In this document: positions 52,523 through 64,000 of the stretch, one piece after another | Layout: every line of letters begins with the position of its first letter | Position numbering within the stretch: position 1 is the first letter of the stretch | Translations under genes and position numbers: made by a program | The notes under the pieces: generated by a model | Database searches by the model: none | The model's input: only the letters and a program-made list of their open reading frames with translations | What the model was told of the DNA's origin: nothing | Source: Dipetalonema caudispina | Taxonomy: Eukaryota > Nematoda > Chromadorea > Rhabditida > Onchocercidae | Length of the DNA stretch: 64,000 nucleotides | NCBI GenBank assembly: GCA_013365325.1 | Contig: JABVXV010000004.1 | Span: 930,001-994,000 of the forward strand | Direction: 5' to 3'

Positions 52523-54600
52523 GAGAAAGATATGGACGATGGGGTCGTTTACACACATACATCATTCTATTCATTTCTTTTTCTCTCCCTATCTTTTTCT
52601 TACCATCTCTCTGTGCTCTTTCCTTTTCTATGGCCTTGAATGGTTCGATTCGTCCATTTCTTTCTTTTTATGCACTAATCTCTTCTCTTTTTTCATCCCT
52701 ATCTTTCTCTCTCTCTCTCTCCCTCTCAATAATTCTCAAGATATTCCGTTCCATTTCCTGTTTTCATTTTTTTTTTTTTTCCCCCACAACATCGTAATCG
52801 TTGCTATGAACATCGGTTGTACTATTCGCAAAGTTTTTGGATGTTAAAAGTATCATTACTTAACTATCATTCGGATATTAAAATTTTTGAATTTATCGTC
52901 CCAAGTAGGAGAATAAAATGATCTCTTATTAGGTATGTTTTTATTAGTATTGCAAATCTTTTACCTAATCAGTTATATCATCCAACTTAGATACCTTAGC
53001 ATTAATTTGCATTTAGGTACAAAATAAAATTTTTCTTCTAGATTCTTCATTTTCATTCGTATTCAAAAAAAAAAAAAAAAAAGAAAAAAGAATAACAAAG
53101 TATCAAATGCCTAGTATTTGTGGTAAATAGTGACCCTGAAAAAGATTCTTCTTCTTTTACCTGAAAGACTCAGATGTCGAACTTTTAAAGCTTCTGAAAA
53201 TTTGCTCTTTAAGTTAGGAATGTTTATTACAGTTGCTTATCTTTAATGTATAATTTACAACAGATGAAATAAACTATCTCATTTCAGTCTATTTTACGAA
53301 AAAAAAAAAAAAAAAAAAAAAAACCAAATTCGACAGGAAAAGAATTTTAATTCCAAATTATTCTCATTTTTTGGGTAAATATAAAATGAAATGCCAATAT
53401 AATAAGGAAAAAAATAGGGATTTTGAATATCACCTCTGATCTGAAGGTAAACCATTTATGTAATAATATTTCGGTTATAATGCTAACATACAAACATCGA
53501 AATATTTTTTTAGCTTAAAAAAGAGTTTCATCATTTAAAAACTTTTTTTTTTTCAAAGAACAAAAAATGAAATTAAAGGGATCAGTTAATTTAATTCATT
53601 ACAAGAAGAATGTGGAAGCATAGGCATTAGAAAAGTGGCCTAGTGAACTATGATTTTGTTATCATAGAGATTAAACCACAGGCTCGTCCTAGTTCATCTT
53701 ATCACCAAATGTAGAAATTGGTTGAGCGATTTATCGCAAAAATTTTAAATCGTATATTGTGATGGTATATCAATTAGGTAAAAGAATAGGTAAACGCGAT
53801 AACAGCACAACTTAGCAAGCAACCACTCCTCTACTCATATCCATTTTACTTACTTTACCTATTTTCTTCTATTATTTTACCATTCATTTTTATACATTTC
53901 TTATTTACTTAACTATCATATTGTTCATTTCTTACTTACTTTATGAATAATATTTGTGTATTCCCTTTTGTAGTATCAGGAAAATAGGTGAGAAAGATGA
54001 AAGGGATACAGATGAAAATTATCGTGATGTTGCTTTATTCATTCTATGAATTCTATAGAAACAATTAATGAAATTATTGCAACGAAAATGATACTAATGA
54101 AAACTGAGATGATATCAAAAAATATTCCAAAATTTCTACAATTTATCATTATTTTTGCTTGTCTTCTTGCTAAGTACCATTATAATTGTGTAGTATTAGC
54201 CAAGGAATTTCTACTCTTTTTTTTTTTTTTTTTAACTAACGAAAATATTTGTCTTCATAGGTTATAGTATATCTATGAATGTCATGTCGTAATTTAAGTG
54301 AAATAATGCAGAGACATTTAATTGTATACCTTACTCTTTGTTAACTTAGAAATTTACATTCTGTCATAGAAAGGGTGAAAATAGGTAATAAAAAGTAAGA
54401 AGGATAGGGAAATACTCATTTGTTATGTTTCATTAAGTAATAAAAATTTAAAAGAAGAAATTCTCTTACTATATAAGCAAATTCAATTATCTGCTTTACA
54501 GTTCATTCACTTATGTTATTTGCTTATATGTTTACTTTAGTTATTTATATATTTACATATTGAATTACCTTAATTCTGAGTAGTTTATCAGTTCCTAAGG

Positions 54601-54642
54601 ATTTATTATGTGTAATATTTTATTTATTATGTGTAATATTTT
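54601..54642. repeat. 21-bp perfect tandem duplication
   Basis: The 21-base unit at 54601-54621 is repeated exactly at 54622-54642. Two copies without differences indicate a recent slippage or duplication event. Confidence 0.9.
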
Positions 54643-55091
54643 AAGTTGCTTAGCTATAAATTTTCCTCACAGAGAGCTGCTGAAATGAACAATGCTTCAT
54701 GTGATGAATAAGCAATTTAAAAATTATGCATATATTATAGAATATTTAAATTCTTTTTCTCATTCTAATTTCCATTTTAATTTACTATTTATGATAAGAT
54801 TGTACTCTCATTTTGTTAAAAGATTATTTAAAAGTAAACTCGTTTTGTAAAGAATTACTGTTTCGATTTGTAACTAGAATTTAAATAGTAGGAGTAGTAA
54901 GATGATTTTTTGAATAACAGTTAATGATTATTTTAATATATTAATCGTTCTTTGCGCGTTATATCGTCATGAAAAAAATATACTTAATATGTATTTTAGC
55001 AGTCCGCTAAATGGATTTATCAGGACGATTTTCATCCGGCAAAGGTTTGAATTTATTTGAAATTTCTTAATTTTTATCTCTGAACTAATAA

Positions 55092-55122
<31 letters not shown>

Positions 55123-57186
55123 GACTCTTTCTTCCGCAAAAGAATCCGGAAGTACGGGACAACATAGGAAATAAATGCACTTTTCTTTAATTTGTAACCT
55201 TTAATACCAAAGAATTGTTTTTTTTTCCTGTAGTTCCTATTGCACTTCACATCGATTTAACAATACCTTTATTAAATTCAAAAGTTAAGCTAAGTTATGG
55301 TAAACCATTCGATCGTTACTGCCTATTACAGTTAAAAGTTAACCTTATTTACTGAATAGTTGCACCAGACAATGTGTAACAAAAACATCATAACATATTA
55401 CATGCATGCATCATTTTATCGAATGTTTTTGTAAAATATAAATGAAAAATTAAAAATTCAAATGAATTAAAAGCAATCATGAAATTAAATGTTATATAGT
55501 TATCAAATTTAATGAAATATGATTGTTGCTAACCTTTAAACTTGAGAATGTCTCGACAACAGACATGTTATCTTTTGTTGGTCATCGGTCAATAGCACTG
55601 CATAATTGTTGTCATCAAACTGCTTGAATCCTACAAACCATTTAACCCAAGTAATGCCAACATTTCCAATGACTTCCCTCATCGTTCTCGATTATTTATT
55701 TCAATCAATTTATACGTTGTTTCTGTTTACATCTGTCTGTGTGTACTCATTTGAGTGTTGTGGGTGTGTATGATTAAGTTCCCACCATGGCGTACTTCAC
55801 AGTCATGTGACAAAGCAGAAATCATCCCTCCCTCTTAATGTTGTTTACCTATTCTCGTCACTGATAAAAGTAACTCAAGTTGAAGCGATAAGCTAGCTGC
55901 TACTCGTACGATTTCTTTCAATTTTTTCACTTAATACTTCAAATTTTAATTTATGCATATTTAGCCATTTATCAATTGCTTTGTTGAATAGTCCTGAATA
56001 ATCTGATTCAGTATCATCTGAAACTATTTTAACTTTTCATAATTAAGATTACATCGTGGACATCTATTAGTCATTTCATTACATTAGTTATAAACATTTG
56101 TAACTAACTAATAAGATATCTTAGTCTACCACTGTGGTACATATATATGTTTATTTTACCATCCTTATTTTAATGAGAAAATGTATGTCAGATGATACTC
56201 TTATTGTTATTGCCTAATTGTTCTTTCTACGCCGAAATATACGACACGTTATTTTACTGCTCTTAATTGCATCCTTTGCAGAACTATGTACATGTATCAA
56301 GCATGCTGCACATGTTTGCCATTTTTTCGACGTAAGCGTTTCTTTCGATATCCCATTACAATCATTATCATAACGTATCATTTCATTTCTCTTAATTTTT
56401 ACAAGAAATATTGATTACTAATAAGTGATTTGAAATAATTAATTATTATCAAAGCATTATGTATAAATTTTAAGACAGTTAAATTTAGAAAAGATCAAAG
56501 TTAATGAGTAATGATTATAAAAGGAAGTGGAATTAAATAGGCTACCTGATTTATCTCCAATGTTGCTCTTTAAATTTAATTCAAGAGATTGAATTCCTGT
56601 TATTATTATATGGTTATAGATCCCAAATACGGAGAACGTTAGCTAATTAAGAACACACGCACATATATCAATCAGTTTTCTAGCTTTCTATCTATCGTAT
56701 GATGATTGTCTGTGCTTCAAATAATTAACAAAAAGTAAATTGAATGTCAATAAAACATCAATGAGTAACCTCTGTCTTCTCCTGATGTTTCCTTCTATGT
56801 CATTCTTAAACTGTCACCATTCCCTAACAATTCAATTACTATCCTACAACCCACTTCTTTATTGGTTAAAAACTATAGAAATTTTACACTTCTGTCTTAA
56901 ATCCACCAAATCAAGCATTTAGTGACAGCTGTGCAGTCATCAGAATTCGCCAATATTTTCCATCATTTTATAGCAAGTATAATAGCAATAGACTTCAATT
57001 CCTATTGCTATTCAATACTATTTACGTATATCGCTGAGCAAGAATATATTCCAAATGAAATAATATTGAATTCTGCGTTTTCCTCTAAGAAGAAGAAAAG
57101 TAATATTATTCGGAACGGAAACAGAAAATAATGAATTAATTCAAAATCTGGACTCATCTTCGTTGCCTGTACAATAATCCATATTA

Positions 57187-57201
57187 TTTTTTCCTTCCCA
57201 G
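57187..57201 (+). promoter_or_regulatory. probable trans-splice acceptor of nesprin-like gene
   Basis: TTTTTTCCTTCCCAG ends at 57201, 23 bases before the ATG at 57225. This is the usual nematode arrangement for spliced-leader addition with a short 5'UTR. It could also be the end of a 5'UTR intron. Inference. Confidence 0.5.
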
Positions 57202-57224
57202 AAAAGAATTAATACTCATTATTA

Positions 57225-60200
57225 ATGAGCGAATATTCATATGCATCATGGACTGGTCTAAATCCAGTTTCAGATGAACACGATCAAATGCAAAAGAAGA
57301 CATTCACCAAATGGATCAATTATCATCTTGAAACAGTTAGTTTTTTTTTATCTTAATTTATTGCTATAACATTTTGCATCTTTTCTTTTTTTGGTGATCC
57401 ATTGTTTTTATCTTGTAGTAATTTCACTGTTAGAGATGTAATGCATTGAGTAATTGATGTAAGAAGATGCCATTGGGTGGAATCAAATAATGAAAAATTT
57501 TCCATTTCCTTTTTAACCATTTGTTGTTAAATGGGGACTCAGATATTACTGAAAAGTTTCATAAAAATTCAAATCATTCAAGCTAATTTTAAACATCAAT
57601 AATTTTGGAACAATCCAAATCATCTTTTTCCACTATGTATCCTGAAAAAAATTGAAATCGTATTTTTCCATCTTACAAGCAATGGGGAAATCTTAATCCC
57701 AATAAATCTTCAAAATTGTGTTGAAAAGGGAACTTGACAAGGGAGCTAACTCTTTATCTGGTGGAAAAGCTATCAATTATCAAGGTCTTTCCTCAAGTTT
57801 GCAAGATAATGAAGGACATTTTTAGACCCATTTTGATTCTAGTTGAAATAAATAACATAACATGTTTTAACTCAAAAATTAAGCCAGTAAATGTAAATTA
57901 TCTCTGTGAAGATTACCATGAAATTTGATTTATTGTTGGATATTTCTTTCTCTCCGAAACCATTCACCCACTTACACTTTCTCTTCGTCCTTGTGCCAAT
58001 TAGTATGTGAAAATCAATCGTATTTTACACTTCTGATATATTTCATTAAAGAACTCAAGTCGTAAATGAATATTTCGCCAATTATAAATTCATCATTCTA
58101 TAGTTGTTATAATCCAAATTTGAATGCTCACTAATCTGTGTCAAGTTTTGTTTCCAGAGAAGATAATTTGTACAAGATAATACAAAAACTCACATTCAAA
58201 TTTTTTAGAAAATTTTATTTTGACTTCGATTCCAAATGTGAGAATATTCGCCTGGAGCAAAAACTTAGAATGAAGTGAATTCCGGAAAACCTGTATTGGA
58301 GAAATGCAGCATACAGTTCCGATCTGAATAGAAAAATTGGAACTTTGATTAGTCGAAGTTTAGTAACCAACCGGAAAGATTGAAAAATTTCAGTTTTATA
58401 GAAGTTTGCTTAAATTTGGGCAACAATTCATTGCATCGCTTGTGACTGGTACCGCTTCCCGTTGATTTTAACTCTTATTTATTCAGTTCTTTCATTTTTC
58501 TTGTAAATCAGTTGCAGTTCATTGTCGAAGCTGCTACAATTCTCTTCGCTGAAATTTATTCTATTTGAACTTCAGATTTTGATAACTTCAGATAATTAGA
58601 AAAACAAATAGTTTTCTACCCAAATAATTTTTCTTTCGAATTTCTTTTGAGGTAGTGGAAAGTAGTAATGCAGAAGAAACTATTTGAATTTTCGAGTAAA
58701 TTATCTTAGTTACGATAAATGGAACCATAAACCTTCTCAGTAATAAATAATGTCGCAAGCAAATCGTAAGCAGTTACGTTTCTCAACCGCTTATATTTTC
58801 ACGAATTGCTAGAACAGCTGTGAAAAAAGTAATTGATGGTTTTGATAACAAAACCATCAATTACTTTTTTCAAGTGCAAATTTCATTTTTTTAATTTGAG
58901 GTATCAGATCATTTTAATTTATTTGAACTTCCATCATAAATGACTTTCAACTCAAGCCATATCGAAGGTAATAAATATCATTATCAGTTCAGTTATCACT
59001 AGTGACACTTGTTTATAATAAGCACTGATGAAGCAATGCACTGTTTCATGAATAACACATTTGTATTTGAAAATATAGAAGCAAATATATTATAAAATCT
59101 GCTACGATTTAATTTAATATCACATTAGAATAACTTCTTTCATCTGATTATTGCATTGCTATCAGTTGTGAGATTGCGATATCTCATTTCATATCACAAT
59201 ACGATATGTGGTAACAATGGCATAAATTCAACAATGTAATGACACCAAAAGCAGTAAAATATTTTTACTTTTAAAAATTTATGGCAAAAGTGTAGGTAAA
59301 TGTTCAGTGCACTATCCAGCATTTATTCATGCATAAGCTTAATATAAAGCTTAATATTGAACCATTCTATTTGTTCCTTTCGTTACTATCCAAATTCATA
59401 TCACTTTTCTTTCTTGATAATTTCGACACATCTGTTTTGTCTTTTGACATTATCATTTGAGAGCTGCTCAGATTCATCATTTTGGAAACATAAGATAATG
59501 TAGTAAAAATGGATCAAGCATAGTAAATTAAATCTTTGTTAGTTCAGTAAGTATTAATAAAGTTTCTCTTTTCAGCACAGTTCATCAGAACTGGTGGAAG
59601 ATCTATTTGAGGATCTCAGGGATGGCGTGTTATTATGCCATCTCATCGAAGTTCTTACCGGTGAAGCATTGGTATGCTATTATCCTCCTGAACATTCATT
59701 ATGTAACATATAGATAAGTTCTTTCGGGTTTTTTAAAATAGAAATCAACTATTTTTTTGTAAGAAAAGTTCTGATTCGTTGTAATCGCAGTGAATCTGAT
59801 GAAAATTAAGAAATTTGATAGTAGGAAATTATGCACATAAAAAATTTATAACTTTTTTCTTGTTCAGTGTTTGATAGCACTGTGAAATTAAAAAGAAGTG
59901 ATGTTGAAAGGAAATGAAATTTTAGATTTTGCTGAAAAGCGTATATCGTAGAATTTTTAAAATGCAGACTGATTTGTCGATTGATTTTGAATTTGAAAGA
60001 AATTTCAAAATTTTCAGCCAGTTAATAAGGCAAAAGAATCAAAACGGGTACACCATATCAGCAACTTAACAACAGCGCTAGCAGTTTTGCGACGCCGCGG
60101 TCTTGACTTGGTCAACAATAATCCAGCAGATATAGCCAATGGAAATCCTCGAATAATTTGTGGACTTATTTGGCAGATGATTCTCCATTTCCAAGTACGG

Positions 60201-63200
60201 AAATGCTTAAATTCACCAGATTTCCTCAAAAAGTGTTCCATCGAATTTAAAAGCATGGATATTTTTTATTCTTTTTTCTTACAGATTGAGACCAATGTGC
60301 AACTATTGAAAGAGTGGGGATTTGAATTAGAATTGGCTAATAGTCCATCAACGTCCAGAACTGGTAGCGGAAGTAGCCCCTTCATGAAATTACCATACCA
60401 GAGATGTGTTGGACGTCTAAAAGCACCTGTTGATCGTGTAGTACTACGATGGGTAAATGCACAACTTGCAAGGTACTTTAAATATTGATTGGTTTTCTCA
60501 AAGTATTATGCATACATTTTTAAAGAATTAAACACTAAATTGGTTCAAAATGATCTGGAGGGCAGTTTGAGCAAAGAAATGAGGGACAAACATTTCTATA
60601 GAAATTACGAATTGCTCGGAAATGAAATATTTAGGGAAAGAAAGAATATGAGAAATCAAATAAGTTCAGAAGTATGATATTACGTTCAGAAAAAAGACAA
60701 GAAGCAACTCGAGAGGGAAGTATTGGAAATTAAATGAAACACTGTGCGTATAATAACTTTTTAGACCTTATAACATAAACCTAACTGATATGGATAAAAG
60801 TTGGCGTGATGGGATTGCTTTCAACGCACTGATACATCGTATAAGACCCGAGTTGGTTGACATGAATATCGTACATCGAAGCACTCCAAAAACAAACCTT
60901 GAGCAGGTGAATAAAGTTTACTCAGTGGATTTGCAAAGTTTAGAGTTGAAAGTGGAGTGTTAAATCTGAAACAGTATTTCACTCCTTTATAATTTGTTTC
61001 TGTAGTATTCATTTTAAATCTTCACATAACACGCTTTTGCTTACACCTGATCCTGCCTCTTGCTACTCATACAGGGAATGTGTAATAATGAAATTTCAGG
61101 CATTTCGATTAGCAAAGGAACATTTGCGTATACGACCATTATTGGATGTGGAGGATATGTTGTATGACAAATCAGATAAACGATCTGTGATTACTTACGT
61201 GTCACAGTTCATTCGTACTCTGAAGTATTTACGACCGATTACTACATGTCCAATGATTGACGACCATTCACTGATTTCCTGGATGGAAGATACCTTGAGC
61301 ATCTTGAGATCTTCTATTAGTGCACCACTTTACGACCAGTATCAGGTAACTGTTAGTGCAGCACTTTACGACCAGTATCAGAAATTCACCTTGGTAAACC
61401 ACTACACTAAAATATGATGGATAGCTGTCTACCCAATGATTAACGATCATGCACTAATTGCTCGGACAGAATACACTTTGAACATGTTGAAGTCTTCCTA
61501 TTGAAATAAGAGTTTGAAATCAGGTCGAATTTTTCATTTGCATAAATTGAGTCCTAATAAGCATTTTCTTCAAGTAGAATTGCAGTAATTAATAAAATAA
61601 TAGTAGTGCTAATGCATATTTATTTCTCCTCCATTTCCTTGTCAACTTTTTAATTTCTGATTCTGATTTTTCACTTTTTGCCCTCTTAATTTCTCTGTTT
61701 CAAATCCAGTTAAAACAGCAGTAATAACTATCACACACTACCAGAAACTGCTTTTGTAACTATCATTTGATTTTCAACATTTTTCATTGTGTATTCTCAA
61801 AAATATAATCGCATCACTTAACACAGCGCATAAATAATATATTGAACTTGCTAGCATCATCTAGTTATCTTATTTATAACAACTGTGACAAAGATATTGT
61901 TTGCATTAAATTTAATCTAATTCTATATATATTATAGGCATATCTGTCATTGCGGAAACAATATTTTGAGCATCGTAATGCGTATTATTCACTTCGCGAA
62001 CATGCCACTACACTACCGGAAGGTGAATGGAATCAGATTGAGGCTAGGTAAACTTGCACTTGTATTGAAATCAATAAGATCTATTAAATATCGTTAGCAG
62101 CCCAAGAACACGAAAGGAAAGATATGATCATTGGCTAACTTCAAAAAGATAAATGCGTCTAGACCGACACATTTCATCGTTTTAATGATCTTAATTAGAT
62201 CATATTCAAAGGAATAGAAATTGCTTAGCAGCGTCCAGATTTGCATTAACACATCATTAAATTGACAGACAAATATTGAAGTACAGAAAAGGTATTCATA
62301 TGTACTACGAATATTGTTTTGTATATCTCCCAGAAATCTTCCTATTACTTCTTATTACTTCTTTGAAAAAATCCTGTTAACAGTTACTTTCCTTCTGTTT
62401 TGACCGATAAAGGATGACATTTCAATGATATGCGATAAATAAATTGATAATACTAATTACCTAACTTTGAAAATATGATGATGAATGAAAGAAAAAGCTA
62501 AACAGAAACGATACTTTTGTCCCTTTTAATTTTTTGTTTTTATCAGTATGTTCCAACTTCACGTTTTCTGATATCATTTGAAACGAGCCTAGACGTTTTT
62601 TTAGCATATGAATAGGGACATTTTTGTTTCATATCGACAAAAACACGTTTTCGTATACCTGAAACTTTAATATATCAATAGTAACTTTAAAAGAACTAAA
62701 TTTTAGTTGGAGGCTTAATAGTTTAGTCTTCTGTAAAGATAGTAAGTAAGACAAGCAATAAGAAAAACAATAAAATATTAAACTAAAATGAAAGAATAAA
62801 CAAAATTTTTTAAAGAAGCAGTTTTACTTGCCGAGATAATCTTCAAAAAGAGAGGATGCTTCTTTAATAAGAGTTTAGAGTCAATAAAGTATTGCTTGAA
62901 TATGATTTCGTGAACATGGTAACATTAAGTCAATAAGGCACTCGATGTTTGATTTTGCGAATTATCTTAGTAATAAATAGTTTGAAGAGTTATTCAAATC
63001 AGATGGCGTGTGTTCCTTTACATGCAAACATAGCAAAAATTCACTTGAAAGAATTTTTTTTTTTTTGAAAATATTGTTAGTTTTTTACTTGTATCCGTCC
63101 TTTCTTCATTCAGGAATGTATACTTGAAACAGCCATTAAAATTAGCATGAAATCTTTTACAATATGCACTTTTCTGCCACTATCTACTGCATGAAGAAAA

Positions 63201-64000
63201 AAGGCAGCAAAAAACTATCTTGGCGTCAGGCTAAAGTGAATTTACATTTCTAAAGCATCTGATGGATCGCAATTTTTGTAGGACAAAAAAAGGAAAGAAA
63301 GAAGGTATTGGCTAAAGAAACTAAACTAACTAAGCATTTTTTTTTTTCCCAAGAATTGTAGTTTAAGAAATGTAGAAGTACCACTGTAATTAGCCTATAT
63401 ATCTTCGCTTCTTCGGGTCAAAGATCTACTTAATCACGATCATGTTTCATTGTGTTAATGCAAGAGCTGTTCAAGATGTCACTTAGCACTGTTAATCAGA
63501 GTTCCAAGCTAAATGATTTTGGTTTTAATTATCTAAAAAGTTTTCGAAATGTCATTTGCAGCTGGAAGAGGATCGGAGATCTACTGGAAGATTGGAGTCA
63601 TAGCCTAGAATGTGAATTACCTGAGAAATTGTCTGAATTAGCACAGTGGTTATGTACCGCAGAACAAATGATACAAAATCCAGTGGACATACGGGTGGAC
63701 GATGTACAGTTATCGTTGTCCAATATCAATGAATCAATCAGTCATCATAAGGTTTGCATGTTTAAAAATTTAGTTACTAGATTCAAGGATAGATGGATAT
63801 TCTTACTCAGGTAAAAAAAAGTCTTAGCTTTCTCAGACATTTGCATTCCTCAGACCATTGTGTGTTTGTGTTAAAAAACATTTTCTACAGATTCACTTCT
63901 CGGAATTTCCTTGCCGTTCAGAACGATTCCAATCCATCTACCTTAGCCGGAGAGTAGATGAACGCGAAGTTGCCGTGGAGTTGTTAGAGCCGTTGAAGAT
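57225..64000 (+). CDS. anc-1: nesprin/ANC-1-like giant protein, N-terminal part (partial)
   Basis: Nesprins tether nuclei to actin: N-terminal calponin-homology (CH) domains bind F-actin, spectrin-like repeats form a rod, and a C-terminal KASH segment sits in the nuclear envelope. Exons here are 57225-57335, 59576-59671, 60018-60194, 60285-60472, 60765-60906, 61100-61345, 61938-62047, 63562-63751 and 63891 to the window end, all in phase. CH1 runs KKTFTKWINYHL, VEDLFEDLRDGVLLCHLIEV, NPRIICGLIWQMILHFQIE. A linker of about 55 residues with SPSTSRTGSGSS precedes CH2 (VVLRWVNAQLARPY, DKSWRDGIAFNALIHRIRPE, YDKSDKRSVITYVSQFIRTL). The long CH1-CH2 linker and IRPELVD favour nesprin over spectrin, alpha-actinin or dystrophin. 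The following exons (QKYF-like heptads, ELAQWLCTAEQMI) look like rod repeats. Most of the gene and any KASH domain lie beyond 64000, so a spectraplakin or another CH-CH protein remains possible. Confidence 0.72.
57336..59575 (+). other. first intron of nesprin-like gene
   Basis: A 2.2-kb AT-rich intron (donor GTTAGT, acceptor TTTTCAG) containing a perfect 23-bp foldback at 58821-58872. No exon or RNA gene recognised. Confidence 0.6.
58821..58872. repeat. perfect 23-bp foldback hairpin
   Basis: Arms 58821-58843 and 58850-58872 are exact reverse complements with a 6-base loop (GATAAC). It lies in the first intron of the nesprin-like gene. A perfect stem of this length points to recent formation or selection. 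No flanking target duplication was established. Confidence 0.9.
61250..61502 (+). repeat. tandem duplication spanning an exon end, with decayed copy in intron
   Basis: Two nested duplications. The 29-base TTAGTGCACC...CAGTATCAG at 61317-61345 recurs at 61353-61381 with one mismatch (36-base period). The 69-base exon segment 61250-61318 recurs in the intron at 61433-61502 with roughly three quarters identity; the copy reads PMINDHALIARTEYTLNMLK and ends in a stop. The end of exon 61100-61345 of the nesprin-like gene was therefore duplicated into its own intron. Confidence 0.8.
62048..63561 (+). other. intron of nesprin-like gene
   Basis: A 1.5-kb intron (donor GTAAAC, acceptor CATTTGCAG), AT-rich. 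No exon, hairpin or RNA gene recognised. Confidence 0.55.

Larger units (their letters stand above)
49386..57186. other. AT-rich gene desert with microsatellites
   Basis: About 7.8 kb with no supported gene on either strand. It carries many homopolymer runs (51155-51183, 51505-51524, 53066-53084, 53299-53322), an ACAG tetranucleotide repeat, a GA run with a CT-rich partner stretch downstream, and a 21-bp tandem duplication. The open frame 52413-52847 is created by the GA/CT simple sequence. The 3' end should contain the promoter of the nesprin-like gene. The 5' end should hold the GMPPA 3'UTR. Confidence 0.5.

Noticed and set aside
52413..52847. 144-codon frame rich in Phe, Leu and Ser
   Set aside because: Produced by GA/CT simple-sequence and poly-T tracts; no splice or homology support.
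60489..60677. 62-codon charged open frame in an intron of the nesprin-like gene
   Set aside because: Exon 4 and exon 5 join in phase around it (AG|A), completing the CH2 domain; it has no acceptor/donor pair.
1..64000. tRNA, spliced-leader RNA, rRNA, transposon or integrated viral sequences
   Set aside because: No tRNA B-box/A-box pair, no spliced-leader 5' sequence, and no reverse transcriptase, transposase or capsid-like frames were seen by eye on either strand.

Overview
This window is nuclear DNA from a nematode, most likely a filarial or related spirurid worm. The DNA is very AT-rich, with many poly-A/poly-T runs. Genes are split by short GT–AG introns with TTTCAG-type acceptors. Several coding starts sit just downstream of an acceptor-like AG, as expected for spliced-leader trans-splicing. 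The recognisable proteins have close Caenorhabditis counterparts (TAX-2, TFG-1, CDT-1, a GluCl-like channel, GMPPA, an ANC-1/nesprin-type giant protein). No bacterial, viral, transposase, CRISPR, rRNA or tRNA gene was seen. Gene models were built by hand from splice sites, reading phase and protein resemblance; species assignment is inference.

Layout. 1-488 (+): 3' end of the replication-licensing factor CDT1, followed 10 bases later by a doubtful mini-gene (498-960). 976-3900: no gene seen. 3992-4302 (+): a two-exon, 80-residue cysteine-rich protein. 4907-10000 (-): a Cys-loop ligand-gated channel subunit of glutamate-gated-chloride type, tail to tail with the previous gene. 10001-16200: no convincing gene. 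16240-22583 (+): a 15-exon gene with a coiled-coil-like N-terminus and an NHL-like beta-propeller, which could instead be two genes. 24092-32393 (+): an unrecognised secreted-type protein with a 5.6-kb first intron. 33334-38349 (-): a cyclic-nucleotide-gated channel beta-type subunit (tax-2). 41217-44354 (+): TFG. 46291-49385 (+): GMPPA. 49386-57200: a microsatellite-rich AT desert. 57225 to the end (+): tandem calponin-homology domains and the first downstream exons of a nesprin/ANC-1-like protein that runs off the window.

The genes do not form one pathway. Two are sensory or synaptic ion channels, two serve the secretory pathway (TFG at ER exit sites, GMPPA in GDP-mannose supply), one links actin to the nuclear envelope, and one acts in DNA replication licensing. 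TFG and GMPPA lie on the same strand but 1.9 kb apart, too far for a typical nematode operon.

No clearly new biological system was found. The best leads are at gene-structure scale: a tandem duplication around an exon end in the nesprin-like gene; a non-GT donor (ATAAGT) in tax-2; a GC-AG intron in GMPPA; altered pore residues and a phase break in the GluCl-like channel; near-perfect foldback hairpins in introns; and two unrecognised small proteins.
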